A stretch of 63,220 bases of DNA from CAG-492 sp035388585 (lineage in GTDB: Bacteria; Bacillota; Clostridia; TANB77; CAG-508): the NCBI GenBank assembly GCA_035388585.1, contig DAOOQE010000005.1, forward strand, positions 1-63,220, given 5' to 3'. The notes beneath the pieces are model-generated. The model was not told the origin of the DNA. It made no database searches and saw only the letters and a program-made list of their open reading frames with translations. The first letter of the stretch is position 1. Each line of letters begins with the position of its first letter. Of this stretch, positions 17,141-26,282 are shown piece after piece. The position numbers and the translations under genes are program-made.

Positions 17141-17614
17141 TTATTCTGGTTTATGATATTCCAATGTTCCTGGAATTATTTTATCAACAAATAATATTCC
17201 ATTTAAATGATCTATCTCATGTGATAATGCTTGAGCTAAAAGTCCTTTTCCTGTTATCTTAAATTGATTTCCTTCAACATCATATGCCTTTACTACAACC
17301 TCTTTTGGTCTTATTATTTTTGCATATTGATTTGGAACACTCAAACAACCTTCATCTACTTCCTGTTCATCTTTTTGTTTAATTATTTCAGGATTTATTA
17401 ATACAAATGCTCCTTCACCATCATATGTATCTATTACAATAACTCTTTTTAATACACCTACTTGTGGTGCTGCAAGTCCCACTCCATTATATTTATAAAG
17501 AGTTTCTAACATATCTTCTACTAATTCATTTAATTTTTCATCAAATATTTCTACTGATTTTGATTTTTTTCTTAATACTTCATCACCATATTCTCTTACT
17601 ATTCTTATTGCCAT
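17141..17614 (-). CDS. def: Peptide deformylase
   Basis: A 157-residue metalloenzyme removing the N-formyl group from nascent proteins. All three family motifs are present: GVGLAAPQ (44-51), EGCLS (88-92, metal ligand C90) and HEIDH (132-136, ligands H132 and H136, catalytic E133). Length is typical for the short Firmicutes type. It lies between priA and fmt on the same strand and is probably co-transcribed with both. Confidence 0.97.
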   Translation of the reverse strand: MAIRIVREYGDEVLRKKSKSVEIFDEKLNELVEDMLETLYKYNGVGLAAPQVGVLKRVIVIDTYDGEGAFVLINPEIIKQKDEQEVDEGCLSVPNQYAKIIRPKEVVVKAYDVEGNQFKITGKGLLAQALSHEIDHLNGILFVDKIIPGTLEYHKPE

Positions 17615-17659
17615 ATTTTTTCCTTTCTATAATTATATTGTAAATTTTTGCATATACTA

Positions 17660-19904
17660 TTACATCATATTTGTAGGATTTACATCAATTGATATTTTTA
17701 CATCTAAAAACTTTTTACCATATTCTTTCATACAATTATTTAATACTTCTATTATATCTTTTCCAAACTTGCATTTAATAATCATTCTCCATCTATATTT
17801 ATTTTTTATTCTATCTATTGGTGATGGAACTGGTTTATACAATATTATTGGTATATTATCCTCTAAAATTTTATTTTTCAAGTAACTATGTATTTTTTCA
17901 CTTATGATTTTTATGTTTTGCTCATTTTCCGAATTAAATCCAACTTGTATTATATCACAAAACGGAGGATATTTCAATTGTTTTCTTAACTCAATTTCTG
18001 TATCATAGAACAAAGTATAATCTTGTTTTTTAGCAAACTCAATTGCATAATTATCAGGATTATATGTCTGGATTATGACTTTTCCTTCATTATTTGCCCT
18101 TCCTGCTCTTCCAGCAACCTGAGTAATTGTTTGAAATGTTTTTTCCCCTGCTCTAAAATCCTCTATATTTATTGTGGCATCAGCTGCAATTATACCTACT
18201 AAAGTAACATTCGGAAAATGATGTCCTTTTACTACCATTTGTGTTCCAATTAAAATATTAATATTATCATTTTTAAATGTATTCAATATTTTTTCATAAG
18301 AATTTGTTTTATTAACAGTATCAACATCCATTCTTATAGTTGAAGCTTTTGGAAACAACTTATTAACCTCTAATTCAAGTTTTTGTGTACCTGCACCAAA
18401 ATATCTTATGTTTTTACTTTTACACTCAGGACATTCCCTAACTGTATCAGTAACATATCCACAATAATGACACTTAAGTTTATTGGTCCTAGAATGATAT
18501 GTTAATGTTATATTACAGTTTTTACATTTGACCGTATAGCCACAATCTCTACACATTATAAAAGTTGAAAATCCCCTACGATTTAAGAATAGTATTGTTT
18601 GTTTCTTTTCTTTTATATTTTTTTCTATTTCATTATATAATTTCGTACTAATCATATTTCTATTTCCATTAATCATCTCTTGTCTTAAATCAACAATTTC
18701 AATATTTGGTAAAACAGAATTATTTGCCCTTTTAGTTAACTCCAATAATTCAATTTCACCATTTTTAGATTTGAAATAAGTATCTATATCAGGAGTTGCA
18801 CTACCTAAAACCAAAGGTATATTAGCATTTCTAGCTATAAATCTTGCAACCTCTTTTGCATTATATTTTGGTGTCATATCAGACTTATAAGAATTATCAT
18901 GTTCTTCATCTATTATAATTATTCCTAAATCTGTCACAGGTGCAAATATTGCAGAACGTGCCCCTATTACGATTTTAGCTTGTTTATTTTTTATTTTATG
19001 CCATTGATCAAATCTTTCTCCACTTGATAATTTACTATGTAAAACAGCAACATTATCTTGCCCAAATCTAGATATAAATCTATCAACTGTTTGGGGAGTT
19101 AAAGATATTTCAGGTACAAGAACAATGCTTGTCTTACCATTATTTAACACTTTTTCTATTAATTGTAAATATACTTCTGTTTTTCCGCGAACCTGTTATT
19201 CCATGTATTAGAAATTCAGAATTCATATAATCATCTATAGAATCAGATATCATGCTATATGCTTTTTGTTGCTCTTTTGTTAACACTAAGTTAGTTGTCT
19301 TTTTTATTAATTTATCTTTAAAAGGATTTCTTTCTATTTTTTTTTCGACAAATTCAATATAATTATTTTTATGTAATGAATTTAATATTGACATTGATGT
19401 ATTTGTTATATTTATTATATCAGATTTTGGAAATTCTCCATTATCAATTAAAAATCTCATAATTTTGATTTGTTTTTGTGATTTGATTTTTTTATTATAG
19501 ATTTCAATTTCTAATTTTTCCTTCGCTATTTTTGAATAAGCATATGTACAACTTTTTTCTTTCACTCTCTTTTTTTGTTCTTTATTAGAAGTCCCAGGTG
19601 GTAACATTAAATTGAGACAATCAGAAATATTACAAAAATAATTATTCGCCATCCATTTTGCTAATTCTATATTATAATCAGTAACATATTCAAATTCTTC
19701 TACATCTGATATATTTTTAATTTTATAATCTGATTTTTCTTTAATATTTACTACAAAACCTTCTTCAAGATTTTTCTTATTTCCAAAAGGAAAATATACT
19801 CTACTTCCTAGTTTAACCTTATTATTTAAATGAGATGGTATATTATAATCAAATATTTTATTAAGATCTTTTACACTTGTGCTTATTATAATTTCAGCTA
19901 CCAT
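17660..19904 (-). pseudogene. priA: Primosomal helicase PriA, frameshifted in the Walker A motif
   Basis: Two adjacent frames make up one PriA of about 747 residues. The first (19904 to 19140) has the N-terminal DNA-binding part and reads up to FLIHGITGS. The second (17660-19150) resumes with EKVLNNGKTSIVLVPEISLTPQ and holds the DEEHD helicase motif, the zinc-binding cysteines (CRDCGY..KC.NC, CHYCG, CPEC) and the C-terminal domain. One extra base in TCGCGG near 19185-19189 breaks the frame; removing it restores GITGSGKTEVYLQLIEKV. Everything else is intact and PriA is usually needed for replication restart, so a sequencing error is as likely as a real mutation. Confidence 0.88.
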
Positions 19905-20112
19905 TTTTCCTCCTTATATTGCAGATAATTATGCGTATGGTATCAATATTTTATAACCATAAAAATACTCTTACCATTTTCTGTTACTATATTATAAATA
20001 ATTATATCTAAGGCATTTCTCTTTTAAAATATTAATACAGACAAAATTTTTTTTATATAAATTTAAATCTTATATATTTTTATAAAAAGAATTCATCTAT
20101 TATAATAATTTT

Positions 20113-20172
20113 GGCTACAGAATCATGAATAAATATCTTAATTTATAATTTATTTATCAATTTTCTGCAGCC
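20113..20172 (-). other. Long hairpin downstream of gmk
   Basis: On the minus strand GGCTGCAGAA (20163-20172) pairs with TTCTGTAGCC (20113-20122) with one G-U pair, and inner ATAAATA/TATTTAT arms extend the stem. It begins 14 bases after the gmk stop. No U run follows, so it may be an RNA 3'-end structure instead of a simple terminator. I see no gene in the rest of 19905-20185. Confidence 0.5.
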
Positions 20173-20185
20173 ATTTTAAACTACA

Positions 20186-20758
20186 TTATATTTTATTAAT
20201 TATATTGTATTCACAATTTATTATTGTCATAATTATATTAACAGTTTTTTCCAAATCATTATTCTTTATAACATAATCATAATTACCTATTTTTGATTCT
20301 TCATAATCAAATCTATTTAATCTTAATGTTATTTCTTTAGGAGATGCATTATCTTCTCTGTTTTCAAGCCTTCTTTTTAGTTCCTCTTTAGGAACCCTTA
20401 AGAAAATTGTAATAACCTTTGTATCTTCTTTTAAAATCTTTATAAGATTTTCTGTACCGTTAACATCCATATCTTTTACAATAATTTTTCCACTTTTAAT
20501 TTTTTCATTCATATATTTTTTTGATGTTCCATAATAATGTTCATGATGAATATTATACTCATATAATTCATTATCTTTTATCATTCTCTCGAATTCTTCT
20601 GTAGTAACAAAATTATAAGCTATACCTGGTTCATCACCTACTCTTTGAGCTCTATCTGTAAAAGATGGAAGAGACTCAACTTTTTCCATTCTTTTCATCA
20701 ATTCTCTTTTTATAGTGTCCTTTCCAGCCCCAGATACTCCTGATAATAATACTAACAT
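20186..20758 (-). CDS. gmk: Guanylate kinase (divergent)
   Basis: A 190-residue P-loop kinase expected to convert GMP to GDP. The P-loop is GVSGAGKD (7-14), where most enzymes have GPSGVGKG. SFTDRAQRVGDEPG replaces the usual S.TTR..R.GE..G, and YNFVT.EEF, YYGTSK and the late NREDNAS lid are recognisable. The GMP-site differences make it a divergent member; another guanylate-kinase-like ATPase is a minor alternative. The ATG at 20758 follows AAAGGTGAA, which overlaps an earlier GTG. Its place beside rpoZ and upstream of priA is the standard one, but coaBC, often between them, is missing. Confidence 0.82.
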   Translation of the reverse strand: MLVLLSGVSGAGKDTIKRELMKRMEKVESLPSFTDRAQRVGDEPGIAYNFVTTEEFERMIKDNELYEYNIHHEHYYGTSKKYMNEKIKSGKIIVKDMDVNGTENLIKILKEDTKVITIFLRVPKEELKRRLENREDNASPKEITLRLNRFDYEESKIGNYDYVIKNNDLEKTVNIIMTIINCEYNIINKI

Positions 20759-20789
20759 AATTTTCACCTTTCCAAGCTTATTCTAAAAC

Positions 20790-20987
20790 TTATTTTTGTT
20801 CTACAACTGTTATTTTACCAGCCATAATCTCATCTGCTGCTATTGATACAGGTGCCTCATCATTAGTTTTTACAAGTATTTCATACCCCTCTGCAATTTG
20901 TCTAGCTCTTTTAGATGTAGCTATAACTAATTTAAATCTATTATCAACCTTTGTTAATAATTGCGCTACTGTTGGTTTTACCATCAT
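20790..20987 (-). CDS. rpoZ: RNA polymerase omega subunit
   Basis: A 65-residue protein with the omega signature: KPTVAQLLTKVDNRFKLVIATSKRARQIAEG, in which the R.Ar.i.EG helix contacts the beta' subunit, then a short tail DEAPVSIAADEIMAGKITV. It assists polymerase assembly. An AAGGA site sits 7 bases before the first of two adjacent ATG codons. It lies between a membrane protein gene and gmk, in probable co-transcription; the order here is rpoZ then gmk, the reverse of many Firmicutes. Confidence 0.94.
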   Translation of the reverse strand: MMVKPTVAQLLTKVDNRFKLVIATSKRARQIAEGYEILVKTNDEAPVSIAADEIMAGKITVVEQK

Positions 20988-21008
20988 TTTGAATTCCTTC
21001 TTTCTTTT

Positions 21009-21668
21009 TTATTTTGAAACTATTTTCTTTATATCACTTTTTTCAAAAAAATACTCCTTTTTATTTTTTAAAAATATTGTAATTGATTTTATAAAATAAT
21101 ATATTCCTATAATTAATGCAAATATGAAAACTATACTTTCATAACTACGAGAATATGCATAATATACATATATCAGTGATAAATTAAATATAGATACAAT
21201 TAACATTTCTATTCCAAAAACCATTTTTTTGAATTCATCTAATTTATATGATTTTTCAAATAAATAAATAGATGTAATTAAAAATATTCCTGAAAAAACT
21301 TTTAAATCTAATACATAATTTATTGTTTCTATATTTTTATATCCCAATTCTATAAAAATATAAAATAATATTAAACTTAGTGCTATTATTATATTTGGAA
21401 TAACTTTTCTCTTAATCTTGATTATTTCCTCTAACGGAATTTTATTATGAGATTCAATTTCATTTTTAATATGTTCAAAATTTATCTCATTGTTATTTTC
21501 AACAATCTGTTCTTTAATTTCATTCTCGACAATATCTTCATTACTGTTTTTTTCGATAATATTCTTATCATTTTCAGGACTTACATCATCTTTTAATTTT
21601 TTTTCCTTTGTTTTTTTATTTGGTGTATTAGTTGATGTTATAGATTTAACTTTTTTATTTTTTTCCAT
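21009..21668 (-). CDS. Uncharacterised four-helix membrane protein
   Basis: A 219-residue protein that I do not recognise. Residues 1-75 are very rich in Lys, Glu, Asn and Asp and probably disordered; residues about 80-200 contain four hydrophobic helices, the first two separated by a short loop, then a basic C-terminal tail ending in KKIVSK. The ATG at 21668 follows AAGGAGA at good spacing and lies immediately after the rsmE stop; an ATG 24 bases upstream would put the start inside rsmE. It is probably co-transcribed with rsmE and rpoZ. Confidence 0.7.
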   Translation of the reverse strand: MEKNKKVKSITSTNTPNKKTKEKKLKDDVSPENDKNIIEKNSNEDIVENEIKEQIVENNNEINFEHIKNEIESHNKIPLEEIIKIKRKVIPNIIIALSLILFYIFIELGYKNIETINYVLDLKVFSGIFLITSIYLFEKSYKLDEFKKMVFGIEMLIVSIFNLSLIYVYYAYSRSYESIVFIFALIIGIYYFIKSITIFLKNKKEYFFEKSDIKKIVSK

Positions 21669-21669
21669 T

Positions 21670-22422
21670 TTACACATCTCCTTCAAATTCATACATAATA
21701 TTACTCAACACCGATAAAGCTACTGTTTCTGTTCTTAAAATTCTGGTTCCTAATGTTACTATTTCAGCTTTATTTTTTTTCATATTACTTATTTCTTCTG
21801 TATCAATTCCACCTTCAGGTCCTATAATAATAGCTATTTTAGGGCAGGATTTTTTCTTTTTTAAATCTTTTAAAACTTGTTTTAAAGTTGTTTTTTTTTC
21901 GTTTTCATATGCTACAATAACCATATCATAATTTGAAAATACCGAATAAATATTGCTAATCTTTTCAAAAGAATTAATTGTGGGAATACTATCTCTCCCA
22001 CTTTGTTTTGCTGCTGCTTCCGCTATTTTTTGCCATCTATCAATTTTTTTCAAGCAATCATTTTTATCAACTTTCACTATACACCTATCCATTATAACAG
22101 GAGTAATTTCTTTTACACCTAGCTCAGTAGATTTTTGTATTATCAATTCCATTTTGTCTGATTTTGGAATACCTTGAAATATATGTACATCTAATTTAGA
22201 TTCTGTTTTGGTTTCAATAATTTTTTTTATATTACATATTATAGAATTTGTATTAATACTTTCTATTATAACATTAAAATTTTCAGATGTGTCTACACTG
22301 CATATTTGTAGCTCTTGATCAATTCTCATTCTTAATACATTTTTAATATGATATGCATCTTCTCCTATAATATTTATTTTACCATTATTAATCTGGTCAT
22401 TTTTTACAAAAAACTTTGGCAT
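21670..22422 (-). CDS. rsmE: 16S rRNA m3U1498 methyltransferase
   Basis: A 250-residue SPOUT-fold methyltransferase that uses SAM to methylate U1498 of 16S rRNA. The N-terminal PUA-like part includes the AYHIKNVLRM.I block; the C-terminal knot includes KSTELGVKEITPV, AAAKQSGR, IGPEGGI (around 200) and LGTRILRTETVAL. These are the defining motifs of the family. It has its own extended -10 promoter at 22478-22506 and heads the rsmE-rpoZ-gmk-priA-def-fmt gene row. In many Clostridia it follows dnaJ and prmA; here dnaJ is directly upstream with a terminator between, and prmA is absent. Confidence 0.95.
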   Translation of the reverse strand: MPKFFVKNDQINNGKINIIGEDAYHIKNVLRMRIDQELQICSVDTSENFNVIIESINTNSIICNIKKIIETKTESKLDVHIFQGIPKSDKMELIIQKSTELGVKEITPVIMDRCIVKVDKNDCLKKIDRWQKIAEAAAKQSGRDSIPTINSFEKISNIYSVFSNYDMVIVAYENEKKTTLKQVLKDLKKKKSCPKIAIIIGPEGGIDTEEISNMKKNKAEIVTLGTRILRTETVALSVLSNIMYEFEGDV

Positions 22423-22477
22423 TTCTCCCTCATTTACTTATTAATAAATTATATTAAATATTCCTTAATTAGAACTA

Positions 22478-22506
22478 ATTATACCATGTATGCTGATTTT
22501 TTGCAA
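22478..22506 (-). promoter_or_regulatory. Promoter of rsmE operon
   Basis: Minus strand: TTGCAA (22501-22506), 17-base spacer ending in TGG, TATAAT (22478-22483). It starts immediately behind the dnaJ terminator. Confidence 0.78.
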
Positions 22507-22509
22507 GGA

Positions 22510-22535
22510 AAAAACCAGATATAAATCTGGTTTTT
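22510..22535 (-). terminator. Terminator of the hrcA-grpE-dnaK-dnaJ operon
   Basis: An 11-bp perfect inverted repeat AAAAACCAGAT/ATCTGGTTTTT with a 4-base loop lies 28 bases past the dnaJ stop and is followed on the minus strand by a U run. Confidence 0.85.
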
Positions 22536-22562
22536 AATTTTTTTATTTTACTTAGTTTTTAT

Positions 22563-23711
22563 CTATCCAAAAATACCTCTTTTTTTAACAGGTGGTTGTT
22601 CATTCATTGTTTTTGCTAATTGATTTAATATTTCTCTTTGTTCTTTTGATAACTTTTTAGGCACCTCAACTTGAACAGTAAATATAAAATCTCCTTGAGA
22701 ATTAGAATTTAAAATTTTAAAACCCTTTCCATGAATAGCAAATTTTGTACCTGGCTGTGTACCTTCAGAAATTCTAAATTTCTCTTTAGAGCCATTTACC
22801 ATTGGAATTTCCAGATCTGCTCCTAATGTTGCTTGTGTATATGTTATAGGAATTGTACAAATTACATTATTACCTTGTCTTGTAAAAATACTATGTTTTT
22901 TTATCTTTATAACAATATATAAATCACCTTTAGGCCCCCCTCTTTTTCCAGGTTCACCTTCGTCTCTAAGCACTATTGTCTGATCATTATCAATTCCTGC
23001 TGGAATTTTCACTTTTATTTTTGTTTGTTTTCTAATACTTCCTTTTCCTTTACATGTTTCACAAGGTTCTTTAATAACCTTACCTGTACCTCCACAATTT
23101 GTACATGTTTTTGATGTTTGTATAGAACCCATAAATGTATTTACCACTTGTGTAACTTGACCTTTTCCTCCACATACTCTACATGTTTCCTCATGAGTTC
23201 CTGGTTTTGCACCACTACCACTACATGTACCACAGGTTTCCTCACGTGTTATTGAAATTTCTTTTTCTACACCTAAGAAAGCTTCTTCAAATGTAATATC
23301 CATACTATATCTTAAGTCTGGACCTTTAATAGGGCCATTTGCTTTTTTAGAACTTCTTCCTCCACCAAAAAACGAAGAAAAAATATCACCTAAATCTCCA
23401 AAATCTCCAAATCCATCAAATCCATCAAATCCTGAAGAATACGAATAATATCCACCAGCAGGATTTCCACCTCCAAACCCTGCTGGTCCATCATGACCAA
23501 ATTGATCATACATTTTTCTTTTTTGAGAATCAGATAGTGTTTCATATGCTTCATTAACTTCTTTAAATTTCACTTCTGCTTCTGCTTTATTACTTAAATT
23601 TGCATCTGGATGATATTGTTTTGCCATTTTTCTATATGCTTTTTTTAATTCATCATCAGTAGCTGTTTTGCTCACTCCAAGAACTTCATAATAATCTCTT
23701 TTTTGTGCCAT
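22563..23711 (-). CDS. dnaJ: Chaperone protein DnaJ
   Basis: A 382-residue type I Hsp40, the co-chaperone that delivers substrates to DnaK and triggers its ATPase. The J domain (5-70) has the essential HPD (34-36); a Gly/Phe-rich linker (about 75-115) includes four GF/GD repeats; the zinc domain has four CxxCxGxG-type repeats (CGTC, CRVC, CTNC, CETC); the C-terminal substrate-binding domains follow to about 360. Last gene of the CIRCE-controlled heat-shock operon, ending at a strong terminator. Confidence 0.98.
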   Translation of the reverse strand: MAQKRDYYEVLGVSKTATDDELKKAYRKMAKQYHPDANLSNKAEAEVKFKEVNEAYETLSDSQKRKMYDQFGHDGPAGFGGGNPAGGYYSYSSGFDGFDGFGDFGDLGDIFSSFFGGGRSSKKANGPIKGPDLRYSMDITFEEAFLGVEKEISITREETCGTCSGSGAKPGTHEETCRVCGGKGQVTQVVNTFMGSIQTSKTCTNCGGTGKVIKEPCETCKGKGSIRKQTKIKVKIPAGIDNDQTIVLRDEGEPGKRGGPKGDLYIVIKIKKHSIFTRQGNNVICTIPITYTQATLGADLEIPMVNGSKEKFRISEGTQPGTKFAIHGKGFKILNSNSQGDFIFTVQVEVPKKLSKEQREILNQLAKTMNEQPPVKKRGIFG

Positions 23712-23765
23712 TATTTTACACCTCTATCTAAAAGACAACTATAAATAGGTTATTGCCTTTATTGT

Positions 23766-25595
23766 TTATTTATTTCCGTTATCTTCTACATTATAATCAG
23801 CATCATATACATTTCCATTTTCATCTACAGATGGTTCTTGTTGTGGATTTTGTGTTCCAGCTGCTTGAGAATATAATTTTTCTGAAATAGAATAGAATAC
23901 TGTTGTTAATTTTTCTGTAGATTGTTTTATTGTATCAACATCTGTACCTTCTAAAGCTTTTTTAACATTTTCTATTTCTGTTTCTGCTTTTGCTTTTTCT
24001 TCTGAACTAACTTTTTCACCTAATTCATCTAAAGTTTTTTGACAATTGTATACTAGACTTTCTGCATTATTTCTTGCTTCAATTTCTTCTTTTCTCTTTT
24101 TATCTTCAGCAGCATGAGCTTCCGCATCTTTTACAGCCTTTTCTATATCTTCATCTGTTAAATTTGTACTTGCTGTAATTGATACTTGTTGACTATTTCC
24201 TGTTGCCATATCTTTTGCTGAAACATGAACTATACCATTTGCATCTATATCAAAAGTAACTTCAACTTGTGGTACTCCTCTTGGTGCAGCTGGTATTCCT
24301 GTTAATTGGAATCTTCCTAATGTTTTATTATATGCAGCCATTTCTCTTTCACCTTGTAAAACATGAACTTCAACACTAGTTTGACCATCTGCCGCTGTAG
24401 AGAATATTTGTGATTTTTTGGTTGGTATTGTTGTATTTCTTTCTATTAATTTTGTGAAAACTCCACCATATGTTTCAATTCCTAATGATAAAGGTGTAAC
24501 ATCTAATAATACTAAATCTTTAACATCTCCTGATAATACACCACCTTGAATAGCAGCACCTATAGCAACACATTCATCAGGATTAATTCCTTTATTTGGT
24601 TCTTTTCCTGTTATTTTTTTAACAGTCTCTTGAACTAATGGAACTCTTGTAGAACCACCAACTAATAAAATATGTTCAATATCGTTAGCTTTTAATCCAG
24701 CATCTTTTAAAGCTTGATTTACAGGAATTGTTGTACTTTGAACTAAATCTCCAATTAACTCCTCAAATTTTGCTCTTGTTAATGTTATATCTAAATGTTT
24801 TGGTCCAGTACTATCTGCTGTAATAAAAGGTAAATTAATATTAGTTTGTTGCATTCCAGATAATTCAATTTTTGCTTTTTCTGCAGCTTCTTTTAATCTT
24901 TGCACAGCACTTTTATCAGCTGATAAATCAATACCACTTAATTTTTTAAATTCTGAAACTAAATATTGAATAATTTTATCATCAAAATCATCTCCACCTA
25001 ATTTATTATTTCCGCTTGTTGCAAGAACTTCGAAAACACCATCTCCAATATCTAAGATTGATACGTCAAATGTTCCTCCACCTAAATCGTATACCATAAT
25101 TTTTTGGTCTTTACCTTCTTTATCAACACCATATGCAAGTGCTGCAGCTGTTGGCTCATTTATAATTCTTAAAACCTCTAATCCAGCTATTTTACCAGCA
25201 TCTTTAGTTGCTTGTCTTTGGCTATCTGAAAAATAAGCTGGAACAGTTATAACTGCTTGAGTTACTTTTTGTCCTAAGTAATTTTCTGCATCTGTTTTTA
25301 ATTTTTGTAAAATCATAGCAGAAATTTCCTGTGGTGTGAATTCATCACCTTCAATATTTACTTTTTTATTTGTTCCCATATCTCTTTTAATTGATATTAC
25401 AGTATTTTCTGGATTAGTTACAGATTGACGTTTTGCAATTTGTCCAACTAATCTCTCTCCATTTTTTGAAAATGCTACTACTGATGGAGTTGTTCTATTT
25501 CCTTCTGCATTTGCTATAACAACTGCTTCTCCACCTTCCATTACTGATACACATGAATTTGTTGTACCTAAGTCTATTCCTATAATTTTTCCCAT
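23766..25595 (-). CDS. dnaK: Chaperone protein DnaK (Hsp70)
   Basis: A 609-residue Hsp70. The ATPase domain begins GIDLGTTNSCV (5-15) and contains the phosphate loops DLGGGTFDVS and LVGGSTRVP; the linker KDLVLLDVTPLSLGIET joins the substrate-binding domain; the helical lid runs to a C-terminal DADYNVEDNGNK, related to the usual acidic EEVD-like bacterial tail. It folds proteins in an ATP cycle driven by DnaJ and GrpE. AAGGAGG precedes the ATG. It is 54 bases from dnaJ and about 190 from grpE. Confidence 0.98.
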   Translation of the reverse strand: MGKIIGIDLGTTNSCVSVMEGGEAVVIANAEGNRTTPSVVAFSKNGERLVGQIAKRQSVTNPENTVISIKRDMGTNKKVNIEGDEFTPQEISAMILQKLKTDAENYLGQKVTQAVITVPAYFSDSQRQATKDAGKIAGLEVLRIINEPTAAALAYGVDKEGKDQKIMVYDLGGGTFDVSILDIGDGVFEVLATSGNNKLGGDDFDDKIIQYLVSEFKKLSGIDLSADKSAVQRLKEAAEKAKIELSGMQQTNINLPFITADSTGPKHLDITLTRAKFEELIGDLVQSTTIPVNQALKDAGLKANDIEHILLVGGSTRVPLVQETVKKITGKEPNKGINPDECVAIGAAIQGGVLSGDVKDLVLLDVTPLSLGIETYGGVFTKLIERNTTIPTKKSQIFSTAADGQTSVEVHVLQGEREMAAYNKTLGRFQLTGIPAAPRGVPQVEVTFDIDANGIVHVSAKDMATGNSQQVSITASTNLTDEDIEKAVKDAEAHAAEDKKRKEEIEARNNAESLVYNCQKTLDELGEKVSSEEKAKAETEIENVKKALEGTDVDTIKQSTEKLTTVFYSISEKLYSQAAGTQNPQQEPSVDENGNVYDADYNVEDNGNK

Positions 25596-25787
25596 TTTTA
25601 AAATCCTCCTTAAAATTTAAATTAATTTATTTGCTTATTCTTATCTTGATTTTATCAAAATACTTTTATTATTTACTTATTTATACTTGATTTTATCAAA
25701 ACAATTTTATTCATTTGTGATTTATTAATAAAATTAATAACAATTTTATTTATTTACAAACATAATTTGTGTTTATTTAACACAAGC

Positions 25788-26282
25788 TTAGTTTGCAACA
25801 ACAACTAATGAGTGACGAATAACTTTATTTCCTATCATATATCCTTTTCTAAATTCTTCTTTTATTTCCTGTATTCCAAGATTTTCATCCTCAACAGAAC
25901 TAACAGCTTCATGAAATTCAGGATCAAAAGTTGAGCCTACAGATTGTATTTCTTTAACACCATTAATTTCTAAAACATCTTTATATTGTTTTAAAACTAA
26001 TTCTACACCTTTTTTATAATTATCATCTGTAGTTGTTGTTTCTACTGCTTTTTGTAAATTGTCTAAAACTGGTAATAATGTGGTAAATATGTCACTTATT
26101 AACGAATTATATAACCCATCTCTTTCTTTTGAACTTCTTTTTTTGAAGTTTTCAAATTCTGCTAATAACCTTTTTAATCTATCCTCTTTTTCTTCAATTT
26201 CATTTTGCATATTTTCTATTTTTCGTGTTAGCTCAACAATTTTCTGTTCATTTACTTCGATGTTTTCTATTTGGTCTGCCAT
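25788..26282 (-). CDS. grpE: Nucleotide exchange factor GrpE
   Basis: A 164-residue homodimeric exchange factor for DnaK. The N-terminal half (about 1-70) is a long coiled coil, followed by the four-helix and beta domain with the signature FDPEFHEAVSSVED, then QEIKEEFRKGYMIGNKVIRHSLVVVA at the C-terminus. It starts immediately after the hrcA stop, with its GGAGGAAAA site inside the last hrcA codons, showing translational coupling. The gap to dnaK (25596-25787) holds two copies of TTGATTTTATCAA 41 bases apart. Confidence 0.96.
   Translation of the reverse strand: MADQIENIEVNEQKIVELTRKIENMQNEIEEKEDRLKRLLAEFENFKKRSSKERDGLYNSLISDIFTTLLPVLDNLQKAVETTTTDDNYKKGVELVLKQYKDVLEINGVKEIQSVGSTFDPEFHEAVSSVEDENLGIQEIKEEFRKGYMIGNKVIRHSLVVVAN

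Noticed and set aside
25757..25795. Terminator at the end of grpE
   Set aside because: CAAAC/GTTTG and TTGTGTT/AACACAA arms are present but are separated by a 5x5 internal loop and no U run follows on the minus strand; too weak to call.
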